Shown here piece after piece: positions 1-9,465 of a DNA stretch of 64,000 nucleotides. Under the pieces are notes generated by a model. That model had not been told where the DNA came from. It saw nothing but the letters and a program-made list of their open reading frames with translations, and did no database searches. Within the stretch, counting starts at the first letter, position 1, and every line of letters starts with the position of its first letter. Source of the stretch: Astropecten irregularis (Eukaryota > Echinodermata > Asteroidea > Paxillosida > Astropectinidae); the NCBI GenBank assembly GCA_963971285.1, contig OZ020249.1, positions 5,890,001 through 5,954,000 on the forward strand. The letters run 5' to 3'. The position numbers were made by a program, and so were the translations under genes.

Positions 1-310
1 AAATGAATGAAACAGAAAGGAATTGTAGATTCTCAATGCAGAAGGCCCATTAAAGGACTGGATGGGTCAGATGGTATAGCACAGCTACGGCATACCTTGT
101 CAGCCGCACAGGAGCATATCAACAGTAAGGGTTTGCATCTATGTTGGTGAAATGATTATGAAAATGCTTATATAAGAAAATACAATAATTAACCATGTTA
201 ACACGTCTTCTATTTTCAAGAGTGGGGAGTCTATAAAGTGCACATAAATAAATGAGATGAAAGATCACTAGAGAAAGACGGACATTCACTTGAGTGGCAA
301 TACCTGACTC
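1..310. repeat. Tail of a composite HMBS-exon module, cut by the window start
   Basis: This stretch matches the sequence on the high-coordinate side of the HMBS exons further on (for example 3068-3380). It is the intron-like flank that lies upstream of the exon when read on the minus strand. The exon itself would lie just outside the window. It ends in the first 53-bp repeat (GTGGCAATACCTGACTCA type) just before a hairpin. No coding potential is seen. Confidence 0.8.
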
Positions 311-386
311 ATGATGATTACTAGAAGGAGACAGACACTCACTTGGTTGCCATAGACAATGTCTGTCTCCCTCTAGTGATCATCAT
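311..386. repeat. Hairpin that precedes the satellite block
   Basis: Arms 311-337 and 360-386 are 27 bp each, complementary at 25 of 27 positions, with a 22-base loop that contains ACTTGGTTGCC. The satellite starts at the next base. The same hairpin stands directly before the other satellite blocks (ending at 3509, 6533, 45381 and 52231). The loop carries a single ACTTGGTT, the unoccupied form of the site used by the MITE at 2025. Confidence 0.85.
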
Positions 387-870
387 GACTACCAAAATGG
401 CCTCAAATTACACCAAAATCCTTCCATGACAAGTTGATTGGCATTTTTCTTGCTGGGAATGGTTCCTGGTAGTCATAGCTACCTAAGAGGAAGATAGCAC
501 GCTTTTCTGAAAAAAAGGTACTTTTGGGCAAAAATTGAAAAAAGCTGCTGTGGGGGACCACATGGATTTTTCTGAAATTTGACTGACTACCAAAATAGCA
601 TCAAATTACACCAAAATCCTTCCATGACAAGTTGATTGGCATTTTTCAAGCTCGAAATGGTTCCTGGTAGTCATAGCTAGCTATGAGGAAGGTAGCGCGC
701 ATTTCTGAAAAAAGTCGGTTTGGGGCCAAAATTGAAAAAAACTGCTGTGGGGGACCACATGATTTTTCTTAAATTTCACTGACTAACAAAATGGCCTCAA
801 ATTACACAAAAATCCTTGCATGACAAATTGATTGGCATTTTTCAAGCTCGAAATGGTTCCTAGTAGTCAG
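387..870 (+). repeat. 197-bp satellite, short block 1 (about 2.45 monomers)
   Basis: It starts at GACTACC and ends after GGTTCCTAGTAGTCAG. Monomers match the main array at 6534-44349. The block is bracketed by near-identical 27-bp copies of TGTCTGTCTCCCTCTAGTGA, at 360-386 and again just after 880. Its end phase within the monomer is the same as in the other complete blocks. Confidence 0.95.
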
Positions 871-1090
871 ACATTCACATGTCTGTCTCCCTCTAGTGAT
901 CATGATGAGTCAGGTATTGCCACTCAATTTATAACCCCCGTTTCAGACAGGTGTCTCAGCATTGCCATTTAACTCAATAGATCAGGAGCGACTTTAGGTC
1001 GACCCAATTTAGATTTTGGTTTCAGATAGGCAAACTTATGACACTGGAAAACAAGTAGGCCTACAAACAAACGGACATAGCAACCAATCT

Positions 1091-1287
1091 GATGTCAGAT
1101 TAGAATTTTTGGTGTCGGAAAAAAACATTATGCTGTTTCGGGTCTCGCACCCAGGACCCCTGGCTACCAGTAATGAAAACTGTCCGCTGGCTATCAGGTA
1201 CAGACCTGGTGAAAACATCCACTTTTTTACCTGTGACGATAATACAAAATTTTGATATATTTCAAGCAAGTCCGATGTCAGATTAGA
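1091..1287. mobile_element. 183-bp insertion between 14-bp direct repeats
   Basis: GATGTCAGATTAGA occurs at 1091-1104 and again at 1274-1287. Modules at ~2694, ~5776, ~44572 and ~51422 have a single copy of this word and lack the sequence between. The copy at 4016-4212 has the same insertion. The insert has no ORF of note and no clear terminal inverted repeat. It could be a small transposon with a long target duplication, or the product of a local duplication or deletion. Confidence 0.6.
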
Positions 1288-1303
1288 TCTTTTGTATAGA
1301 TCA

Positions 1304-1410
1304 GTGGGCAATACCTGACTCACGATGATTACTAGAAGGAGACAGACACTCACTTGAGTGGCAATACCTGACTCATCATGATCAGTAGAGGGAGACAGAC
1401 ACTGTCTACG
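1304..1410 (+). repeat. 53-bp repeats (two copies)
   Basis: Two units start near 1304 (a GTGGGCAATAC variant) and 1358. Each carries ACTAGAAGGAGACAGACACT or its CAGTAGAGGG variant. They belong to the family seen best at 4895-5106. Confidence 0.75.
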
Positions 1411-1472
1411 GCATCCCCATTAGCAACCGCTGTAAATCATACATGCAGATGTTGATATGGAAACATCCTTAC

Positions 1473-1656
1473 CTGCAGATGGTTCAGATTGACGTTCCCT
1501 CATGTAACACAGATGGCAAATCCTTTAATGAATGGATGATCATATCAAGCTTGTCAGCAACTAGCGCCCTCTCCAGTTCATAGGTGAACAGGCTGGTTAT
1601 CCTGATATTTGAAGGTAGCTGAACCTGAATCATGTCAACGTTTTTGTCCATTGTAA
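1473..1656 (-). pseudogene. HMBS (porphobilinogen deaminase) exon fragment, copy 1
   Basis: A 184-bp minus-strand exon: a pyrimidine-rich tract ending in ACAG lies just above 1656, and the donor GTAAGG is at 1472-1467. The reading frame has phase 1 at entry and phase 2 at exit. It encodes an HMBS segment with SLFTYELERALV followed by IIHSLKDLPSVL. HSLKDLP is the family signature and holds the catalytic Asp of HMBS, the enzyme that joins four porphobilinogens into hydroxymethylbilane in haem synthesis. A TGA sits where the family has Gly (TSI-stop-TIC against TIGAIC). No neighbouring HMBS exon is seen, so this is a captured, broken exon. The family call is strong. The pseudogene call follows from the stop and the isolation. 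Confidence 0.85.
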
Positions 1657-2016
1657 CTGTCAAATAAAGAAAGAGGAAAATGAATGAAACAAAATGGATT
1701 GTAGATTCTCAATGCAGAAGGCCCATAAAAGGACTGTATGGGTCAGATGGTATAGCACAGCTACGGCATGCCTTGTCCGCCGCACAGGAGCATATAAACA
1801 GTAAGGGTTTGCATCTATGTTGGTGAAATGATTATGAAAATGCTTATATAAGAAAATACAATAATTAACCATATTAATACCTCTTCTATTTTCAAGAGTG
1901 ATGAGTCTATAAAGTGCACATAAATAAATGAGATGAATGATCACTTGAGAAAGACAGACACTCACTCGAGTGGCAATACCTGACTCACGATGATTACTAG
2001 AAGGAGACAGACACTC
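1657..2016. repeat. Module flank (intron-like) and a 53-bp repeat
   Basis: On the minus strand this lies upstream of the HMBS exon. It repeats in every module (1-310, 3046-3400, 4582-4894, 6127-6457, 44922-45235, 51772-52085). A minus-strand open frame crosses it and the MITE. It has no recognisable domain and is not treated as a gene. Confidence 0.75.
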
Positions 2017-2024
2017 ACTTGGTT

Positions 2025-2463
2025 CAGAGCCGTAAATAAAGAGAGTTTGGCCAACTGCGCCATGTTTGGGACCTACAGTGGATGCGCGTACACACGCGCG
2101 CGCGGGCGCGCAAACTATTTTAGCAATGGTTGTTTGTCTAATAAACCCCTCAAAAAAGTTCTGCAACTCAACTGGTTTGAGGGATTATATCTTTTTTGTT
2201 ACGAATCTATGAACGGTGAAACTGACATCATTGGAAAGCTTCGTTATTCCTCTTTACAATGGTGTGCCATTTGTTGTGATCATGAAACCATGGAATGTGC
2301 ATTTCTCCTAAATATAGGGCAAAGACAAATGTGAAATATTGCAATTGATTGACTCAAAGTTGGTAGCTAACATGGCGCCTTGTAGTCACGTGAGGGCTAT
2401 TGACCAATTATAAATGAGATGCCTGAAACCGAGTTGGCCAAACTCTCTTTATTGACGGCTCTG
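2025..2463. mobile_element. hAT-type MITE, copy 1 (439 bp)
   Basis: Terminal inverted repeats of about 32 bp begin CAGAGCCGTAAATAAAGAGA; the right end matches with one mismatch. It is flanked by an 8-bp target duplication, ACTTGGTT, at 2017-2024 and 2464-2471. Eight-bp duplications and CAG-type ends are typical of the hAT superfamily. No transposase is present, so it is non-autonomous. The empty site is preserved at 341-348 and in the modules at ~6488, ~45343 and ~52193. The interior contains a GC-alternating tract at 2083-2111. A 114-codon open frame inside has no recognised domain and is probably chance. Confidence 0.92.
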
Positions 2464-2471
2464 ACTTGGTT

Positions 2472-2861
2472 GCCATAGACAATGTCTGTCTTCCTCTAGT
2501 GATCATGATGAGTCAGGTATTGCCACTCAATTTATAACCCCCGTTTCAGACAGGTGTCCCAGCATTGCCATTGAACTCAATAGATCAGGAGCGACTTTAG
2601 GTCGACCCAATTCAGATTTTGGTTTCAGATAGGCAAACTTATGACACCGGAGAACAAGTAGGCCTACAAACAAACGAACATAGCAACCAATCTGATGTCA
2701 GATTAGATCTTTTGTATTTCAAGAAGGAGACAGACACTCACTTGAGTGGCAATACCTGACTCATCATGGTCACTAGAGGGAGACAGACACTGTCTACGGC
2801 ATCCCCATTAGGAACCGCTGTACAATCATACATGCAGATGTTGATATGGAAACATCCTTAC
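2472..2861. repeat. Second module, segment between MITE and HMBS exon
   Basis: It resumes the hairpin loop interrupted by the MITE (GCCATAGACAATGTCTGTCT), then carries the inverted 45-bp terminal motif ending GTATTGCCACTCAA, a ~250-bp module body and a 53-bp repeat. It is homologous to 871-1472 without the 183-bp insertion. No gene is seen. Confidence 0.75.
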
Positions 2862-3045
2862 CTGCAGCTGGTTCAGATTGACGTTCCCTCATGTAACACA
2901 GATGGCAAATCCTTTAACGAATGGATGATCATATCAAGCTTGTCAGCAACTAGCGCCCTCTCCAGTTCATAGGTGAACAGGCTGGTTATCCTGATATTTG
3001 AAGGTAGCTGAACCTGAATCGTGTCAACGTTTTTGTCCATTGTAA
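2862..3045 (-). pseudogene. HMBS exon fragment, copy 2
   Basis: Same 184-bp exon as at 1473-1656, with acceptor and GTAAGG donor intact. Here the frame stays open back through the acceptor into the flank, so the HMBS segment is read in one minus-strand frame that ends at the TGA at 2875-2873. The last codons read TSI-stop-TSC, one residue further from the family TIGAIC than copy 1. It retains SLFTYELERALV and HSLKDLP. Relative to vertebrate HMBS there are about four extra residues between the DK-VDT and SLFT motifs. Confidence 0.87.
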
Positions 3046-3359
3046 CTGTCAAATAAAGAAAGAGGAAAATAAATGAAACAGAAAGGAATTGTAGATTCTC
3101 AATGCAGAAGGCCCATAAAAGGACTGGATGGGTCAGATGGTATAGCACAGCTACGGCATACCTTGTCCGCCGCACAGGAGCATATCAACAGTAAGGGTTT
3201 GCATCTATGTTGGTGAAATGATTATGAAAATGCTTATATAAGAAAATACAATAATTAACCATGTTAACACGTCTTCTATTTTCAAGAGTGGGGAGTCTAT
3301 AAAGTGCACATAAATAAATGAGATGAAACATCACTAGAGAAAGACGGACATTCACTTGA
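3046..3359. repeat. Module flank (intron-like)
   Basis: This is the minus-strand upstream flank of HMBS exon copy 2, the same as 1-300. It includes the polypyrimidine tract next to the exon. No other HMBS exon could be recognised in it. Confidence 0.75.
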
Positions 3360-3509
3360 GTGGCAATACCTGACTCATGATGATTACTAGAAGGAGACAG
3401 ACACTCACTCGAGTGGCAATACCTGACTCATGATGATTACTAGAAGGAGACAGACACTCGATCACTTGGATGCCATAGACAATGTCTGTCTCCCTCTAGT
3501 GATCATCAT
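3360..3509. repeat. 53-bp repeats and hairpin before satellite block 2
   Basis: Two 53-bp units start at 3360 and 3413. The second runs into a hairpin whose right arm (TGTCTGTCTCCCTCTAGTGA) ends at 3509. The loop is slightly different from copy 1 (CGATCACTTGGATGCC), so the MITE target word is altered here. Confidence 0.8.
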
Positions 3510-3795
3510 GACTAACAAAATGGCCTCAAATTACACCAAAATCCTTGCATGACAAGTTGATTGGCATTTTTCTTGCTGGGAATGGTTCCTGGTAGTCATA
3601 TCTAGCTATGAGGAAGGTAGCGCGCATTTCTGTAAAAAGTTACTTTTGGGCAAAAATTGAAAAAAACTGCTGTGGGGGACCACATGATTTTTCTTAAATT
3701 TCACTGACTAACAAAATGGCCTCAAATTACACAAAAATCCTTGCATGACAAATTGATTGGCATTTTTCAAGCTCGAAATGGTTCCTAGTAGTCAG
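3510..3795 (+). repeat. 197-bp satellite, short block 2 (about 1.45 monomers)
   Basis: It starts at GACTAAC and ends after CCTAGTAGTCAG, the same phases as block 1 but one monomer shorter. This shows that the block length varies while the ends stay fixed. Confidence 0.95.
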
Positions 3796-4015
3796 ACATT
3801 CACATGTCTGTCTCCCTCTAGTGATCATGATGAGTCAGGTATTGCCACTCAATTTATAACCCCCGTTTCAGACAGGTGTCCCAGCTTTGCCATTGAACTC
3901 AATAGATCAGGAGCGACTTTAGGTCAACCCAATTCAGATTTTGGTTTCAGATAGGCAAACTTATGACACTGGAAAACAAGTAGGCCTACAAACAAACGGA
4001 CATAGCAACCAATCT

Positions 4016-4212
4016 GATGTCAGATTAGAATTTTTGGTGTCGGAAAAAAACATTATGCTGTTTCGGGTCTCGCACCCAGGACCCCTGGCTACCAGTGTTT
4101 AAAACTGTCCGCTGGCTATCAGGTCCAGACCTGGTGAAAACATCCACTTTTTTACCTGTGATGATAATGCAAAATGTTGATATATTTCAAGCAAGTCCGA
4201 TGTCAGATTAGA
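4016..4212. mobile_element. 183-bp insertion, copy 2
   Basis: Direct repeat GATGTCAGATTAGA at 4016-4029 and 4199-4212, with the same insert as 1091-1287 apart from a few substitutions. It was carried along by duplication of the larger unit. Confidence 0.6.
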
Positions 4213-4397
4213 TCTTTTGTATAGATCAGTGGGCAATACCTGACTCAAGATGATTACTAGAAGGAGACAGACACTCACTTGAGTGGCAATACCTGACTCA
4301 TCATGATCACTAGAGGGAGACAGACACTGTCTACGGCAACCCCATTAGCAACCGCTGTAAATCATACATGCAGATGTTGATATGGAAACATCCTTAC

Positions 4398-4581
4398 CTG
4401 CAGATGGTTCAGATTGACGTTCCCTCATGTAACACAGATGGCAAATCCTTTAATGAATGGATGATCATATCAAGCTTGTCAGCAACTAGCGCCCTCTCCA
4501 GTTCATAGGTGAACAGGCTGGTTATCCTGATATTTGAAGGTAGCTGAACCTGAATCATGTCAACGTTTTTGTCCATTGTAA
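4398..4581 (-). pseudogene. HMBS exon fragment, copy 3
   Basis: 184-bp exon with GTAAGG donor at 4397-4392 and acceptor just above 4581. It pairs with copy 1: it has the TSI-stop-TIC ending and shares the other substitutions that separate copy 1 from copy 2. It sits in the module with the 183-bp insertion, like copy 1. Confidence 0.85.
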
Positions 4582-4894
4582 CTGTCAAATAAAGAAAGAG
4601 GAAAATGAATGAAACAACATGGATTGTAGATTCTCAATGCAGAAGGCCCATAAAAGGACTGGATGGGTCAGATGGTATAGCACAGCTACGGCATGCCTTG
4701 TCCGCCGCACAGGAGCATATAAACAGTAAGGGTTTGCATCTATGTTGGTGAAATGATTATGAAAATGCTTATATAAGAAAATACAATAATTATCCATATT
4801 AATACCTCTTCTATTTTCAAGAGTGGGGAGTCTATAAAGTGCACATAAATGAATGAGATGAATGATCACTAGAGAAAGACGGACATTCACTTGG
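4582..4894. repeat. Module flank (intron-like)
   Basis: Repeat of the minus-strand upstream flank of the HMBS exon. No additional exon or RNA gene is seen. Confidence 0.7.
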
Positions 4895-5106
4895 GTGGCA
4901 ATACCTGACTCATGATGATTACTAGAAGGAGACAGACACTCACTCGAGTGGCAATACCTGACTCACGATGATTACTAGAAGGAGACAGACACTCACTCGA
5001 GTGGCAATACCTGACTCACGATGATTACTAGAAGGAGACAGACACTCACTTGAGTGGCAATACTTGACTCATGATGATCACTAGAGGGAGACAGACACTC
5101 ACTTGG
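4895..5106 (+). repeat. 53-bp tandem repeat, four copies
   Basis: Units begin at 4895, 4948, 5001 and 5054 with exact 53-bp spacing. Each contains GTGGCAATACCTGACTCA and GGAGACAGACACTCACT. Unit junctions read CACTCGAGTG or CACTTGAGTG; the first is a perfect 10-bp palindrome. The reverse complement of the same sequence (…GAGTCAGGTATTGCCACTC) lies after each complete satellite block, so the unit doubles as a terminal inverted repeat around the satellite. Confidence 0.9.
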
Positions 5107-5108
5107 TT

Positions 5109-5544
5109 CAGAGCCGTAAATAAAGAGAGTTTGGCCAACTGCGCCATGTTGGGGACCTACAGTGGATGCGCGTACACACGCGCGCGCGGGCGCGCAAACT
5201 ATTTTAGCAATGGTTGTTTGTCTAATAAACCCCTCAAAAAAGTTCTGCCACTCAAGTTTGAGGGATTATATCTTTTTTGTTACGGATCTATGAACGGTGA
5301 AACTGACATCATTGGAAAGCTTCGTTATTCCTCTTTACAATGGTGTGCCATTTGTTGTGATCATGAAACCATGGAATGTGCATTTCTCCTAAATATAGGG
5401 CAAAGACAAATGTGAAATATTGCAATTGATTGACTCAAAGTTGGTAGCTAACATCGCGCCTTGTAGTCACGTGAGGGCTATTGACCAATCATAAATGAGA
5501 TGCCTGAAACCGAGTTGGCCAAACTCTCTTTATTTACGGCTCTG
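5109..5544. mobile_element. hAT-type MITE, copy 2 (436 bp)
   Basis: Same element as at 2025-2463, with the same 8-bp ACTTGGTT duplication at 5101-5108 and 5545-5552. Its terminal inverted repeats match without mismatch. Identical target duplications in both copies mean one insertion followed by duplication of the surrounding 3-kb unit. The alternating GC tract is at 5167-5195. Confidence 0.92.
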
Positions 5545-5552
5545 ACTTGGTT

Positions 5553-5942
5553 GCCATAGACAATGTCTGTCTTCCTCTAGTGGTCATGATGAGTCAGGTT
5601 TTGCCACTCAATTTATAACCCCCGTTTCAGACAGGCGTCCCAGCATTGCCATTGAACTCAATAGATCAGGAGCGACTTTAGGTCGACCCAATTCAGATTT
5701 TGGTTTCAGATAGGCAAACTTATGACACTGGAGAACAAGTAGGCCTACAAGCAAACGGACATAGCAACCAATCTGATGTCAGATTAGATCTTTTGTATTA
5801 CAAGAAGGAGACAGACACTCACTTGAGTGGCAATACCTGACTCATCATGATCAGTAGAGGGAGACAGACACTGTCTACGGCATCCCCATTAGCAACCGCT
5901 GTACAATCAAACATGCAGATGTTGATATGGAAACATCCTTAC
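5553..5942. repeat. Second module of copy 2, segment before HMBS exon
   Basis: Homologous to 2472-2861. Contains the inverted 45-bp terminal motif, the module body without the 183-bp insertion, and a 53-bp repeat. No gene is seen. Confidence 0.7.
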
Positions 5943-6126
5943 CTGCAGCTGGTTCAGATTGACGTTCCCTCATGTAACACAGATGGCAAATCCTTTAACG
6001 AATGGATGATCATATCAAGCTTGTCAGCAACTAGCGCCCTCTCTAGTTCATAGGTGAACAGGCTGGTTATCCTGATATTTGAAGGTAGCTGAACCTGAAT
6101 CGTGTCAACGTTTTTGTCCATTGTAG
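5943..6126 (-). pseudogene. HMBS exon fragment, copy 4
   Basis: 184-bp exon. The first exon base after the acceptor AG differs from the other copies (C instead of T on the minus strand). One further substitution in the ELER region is synonymous (CTG to CTA). The shared in-frame TGA and the GTAAGG donor are present. Confidence 0.85.
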
Positions 6127-6457
6127 CTGTCAAATAAAGAAAGAGGAAAATGAATGAAACAGAAAGGAATTGTAGATTCTCAATGCAGAAGGCCCATTAA
6201 AGGACTGGATGGGTCAGATGGTATAGCACAGCTACGGCATACCTTGTCAGCCGCACAGGAGCATATCAACAGTAAGGGTTTGCATCTATGTTGGTGAAAT
6301 GATTATGAAAATGCTTATATAAGAAAATACAATAATTAACCATGTTAACACGTCTTCTATTTTCAAGAGTGGGGAGTCTATAAAGTGCACATAAATAAAT
6401 GAGATGAAAGATCACTAGAGAAAGACGGACATTCACTTGAGTGGCAATACCTGACTC
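6127..6457. repeat. Module flank and 53-bp repeat before the long array
   Basis: Almost the same as 1-310. No gene is seen. Confidence 0.75.
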
Positions 6458-6533
6458 ATGATGATTACTAGAAGGAGACAGACACTCACTTGGTTGCCAT
6501 AGACAATGTCTGTCTCCCTCTAGTGATCATCAT
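6458..6533. repeat. Hairpin preceding the main satellite array
   Basis: Arms 6458-6484 and 6507-6533; the loop contains the unoccupied ACTTGGTT site. The satellite starts at 6534. Same structure as 311-386. Confidence 0.85.
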
Positions 6534-7274
6534 GACTACCAAAATGGCCTCAAATTACACCAAAATCCTTCCATGACAAGTTGATTGGCATTTTTCTTGC
6601 TGGGAATGGTTCCTGGTAGTCATAGCTACCTAAGAGGAAGATAGCACGCTTTTCTGAAAAAAAGTTACTTTTGGGCAAAAATTGAAAAAAGCTGCTGTGG
6701 GGGACCACATGATTTTTCTTAAATTTCACTGACTACCAAAATGGCCTCAAATTACACCAAAATCCTTCCATGACAAGTTGATTGGCATTTTTCTTGCTGG
6801 GAATGGTTCCTGGTAGTCATAGCTAGCTATGAGGAAGGTAGCGCGCATTTCTGAAAAAAGTCGGTTTGGGGCCAAAATTGAAAAAAGCTGCTGTGGGGGA
6901 CCACATGGATTTTTCTGAAATTTGACTGACTACCAAAATGGCCTCAAATTACACCAAAATCTTTCCATGACAAGCTGATTGGCATTTTTCTTGCTTGGAA
7001 TGGTTCCTGGTAGTCATAGCTACCTATGAGGAAGATAGCGCGCATTTCTGAAAAAAGTTACTTTTGGGCAAAAATTGAAAAAAAACTGCTGTGCGGGACC
7101 ACATGATTTTTCTTAAATTTCACTGACTACCAAAATGGCCTCAAATTACACCAAAATCCTTCCATGACAAGTTGATTGGCATTTTTCTTGCTGGGAATGG
7201 TTCCTGGTAGTCATAGCTAGCTATGAGGAAGGTCGCGTGCATTTCTGAAAAAAGTCGGTTAGGGGACAAAATTG

Positions 7275-9465
7275 AAAAAAGCTGCTGTGGGGGACCACAT
7301 GGATTTTTCTGAAATTTGACTGACTACCAAATTGGCCTCAAATTACACCAAAATCCTTCCATGACAAGTTGATTGGCATTTTTCTTGCTGGGAATGGTTG
7401 CTGGTAGTCATAGCTAGCTATGAGGAAGGTAGCGCATTTCGAAAAAGGTCGGTTTGGGGCCAAAATTGAAAAAAGCTGCTGTGGGGGACCAAATGGATTT
7501 TTCTGAAATTTGACGGACTACCAAAATGGCCTCAAATTACACCAAAATCCTCCCAAGACAAGTTGATAGGAATTTTTCTTGCTGGGAATGGTTCCTGATA
7601 GTCATAGCTAGCTATGAGGAAGGTAGCGCGCATTTCTGAAAAAAGTCGGTTTGGGGCCAAAATTGAAAAAAGCTGATGTGGGGGACCACATGGATTTTTC
7701 TGAAATTTGACTGACTACCAAAATGGCCTCAAATTACACCAAAATCCTTCCATGACAAGTTGATAGGAATTTTTCTTACTGGGAATGGTTCCTGGTAGTC
7801 ATAGCTAGCTATGAGGAAGGTAGCGCGTATTTCTGAAAAAAGTTGGTTTGGGGCTTAATATGAAAAAAGCTGCTGTGGGGGACCACATGGATTTTTCTGA
7901 AATTTGACTGACTACCAAAATGGCCTCAAATTACACCGAAATCCTTCCATGACAAGTTGTTTGGCATTTTTCTTGCTGGAAATGGTTGCTGGTAGTCATA
8001 GCTAGCTATGAGGAAGGTAGCGCGCATTTCTGAAAAAAGTTACTTTTGGGCAAAAATTGAAAAAAACTGCTGTGGGGGACCACATGGATTTTTCTGAAAT
8101 TTGACTGACTACCAAAATGGCCTCAATTTACACCAAAATCCTTCCATGAAAAGTTGATTGGCATTTTTCTTGCTGGGAATGGTTCCTGGTAGTCATAGCT
8201 AGCTATGAGGAAGGTAGCGCGCATTTCTGAAAAAAGTCGGTTTGGGGCCAAAATTGAAAAAAGCTGCTGTGGGGGACCACATGGATTTTTCTGAAATTTG
8301 ACTGACTACCAAAATGGCCTCAAATTACACCAAAATCTTTCCATGACAAGCTGATTGGCATTTTTCTTGCTTGGAATGGTTCCTGGTAGTCATAGCTACC
8401 TATGAGGAAGATAGCACGCATTTCTGAAAAAAGTCGGTTTGGGGCCAAAATTGAAAAAAGCTGCTGTGGGGGACCACACGATTTTTATTAAATTTCACTG
8501 GCTAACAAAATGGCCTCAACTTACACCAAAATCCTTCCATGACAATTTGATTGGCATTGTTCAAGCTCGAAATGGTTCCTGGTAGTCATAGCTACCTATG
8601 AGGAGATACATGTAGCGCGCATTTCTGAAAAAAGTTACTTTTGGGCAAAAATTGAAAAAAGCTGCTGTGGGGGACCACACGATTTTTATTAAATTTCACT
8701 GGCTAACAAAATGGCCTCAACTTACACCAAAATCCTTCCATGACAATTTGATTGGCATTGTTCAAGCTCGAAATGGTTCCTGGTAGTCATAGCTACCTAT
8801 GAGGAGATACATGTAGCGCGCATTTCTGAAAAAAAGTTACTTTTGGGCAAAAATTGAAAAAAAAATGCTGTGCGGGACCACATGATTTTTCTTAAAATTT
8901 CACTGACTACCAAAATGGCCTCAAATTACACCAAAATCCTTCCATGACAAGTTGATAGGCATTTTTCTTGCTGGGAATGGTTCCTGGTAGTCATAGCTAG
9001 CTATGAGGAAGGTAGCGCGTATTTCTGAAAAAAGTCTGTTTGGGGCCAAAATTGAAAAAAGATGCTGTGGGGGACCACATGATTTTTCTTAAATTTCACT
9101 GACTAACAAAATGGCCTCAAATTACACCAAAATCCTTGCATGACAAGTTGATTGACATTTTTCTTGCTGGGAATGGTTCCTGGTAGTCATAGCTACCTAT
9201 GAGGAAGATAGTGCGCATTTCTGAAAAAAGTTACTTTTGGGCAAAAATTGAAAAAAACTGCTGTGGGGGACCACATGGATTTTTCTGAAATTTGACTGAC
9301 TACTAAAATGGCCTCAAATTACACCAAAATCCTACCATGAAAAGTTGATTGGCATTTTTCTTGCTGGGAATGGTTCCTGGTAGTCATAGCTAGCTATGAG
9401 GAAGGTAGCGCGCATTTCTGAAAAAAGTCGGTTTGGGGCCAAAAATGAAAAAAGCTGCTGTGGGG
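7275..9465 (+). repeat. Higher-order block, source of 22080-24270 (offset 14806)
   Basis: A diagnostic variant, GGGGCTTAATATG, at 7853 recurs at 22659 with the following GTTGTTTGG variant also shared. The match runs on to ~9465/24270 and is then lost abruptly inside a monomer. A second relation at offset ~4538 links ~6.85-9.4 kb to ~11.4-13.9 kb. Confidence 0.7.

Larger units (their letters stand above)
387..3509. repeat. Composite ~3-kb tandem unit, copy 1
   Basis: Order: satellite block, HMBS-exon module with a 183-bp insertion, 53-bp repeat, hAT MITE, second HMBS-exon module, 53-bp repeats, hairpin. The same order recurs at 3510-6533. The copies differ by one satellite monomer, by the number of 53-bp repeats and by scattered substitutions. 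HMBS exons fall at 1473 and 4398 (first module) and at 2862 and 5943 (second module), so the dimer, not the single module, was duplicated. Confidence 0.85.
3510..6533. repeat. Composite ~3-kb tandem unit, copy 2
   Basis: Same order as 387-3509: satellite, HMBS module with 183-bp insertion, 53-bp repeats (four copies here), MITE, HMBS module, hairpin. Confidence 0.85.

Noticed and set aside
1740..1820. A second HMBS exon ending GCGGACAAG before GTATG in the module flank (minus strand)
   Set aside because: The donor-like site is plausible but the preceding codons do not match HMBS, and the expected residues already occur in the annotated exon.
2766..2972. 68-codon plus-strand frame, repeated in other modules
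   Set aside because: It is antisense to the HMBS exon, which explains the sequence better.
311..3510. Helitron ends (TC start, CTAG end) for the cassette
   Set aside because: CTCTAGTGATC follows the hairpin region, but no consistent TC start or A/T insertion site could be set. Left as an unclassified cassette.
1990..5415. 114-codon plus-strand frames across the MITE copies and a 168-codon minus-strand frame across the first
   Set aside because: They run through the MITE and its terminal repeat into the flank. No transposase motif is present.
7430..7460. CENP-B-box-like word (TTCGAAAAAGGTCGG) in some monomers
   Set aside because: It lacks the CGGG end of the consensus and most monomers lack the TTCG. 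Not enough to claim a centromere-protein site.
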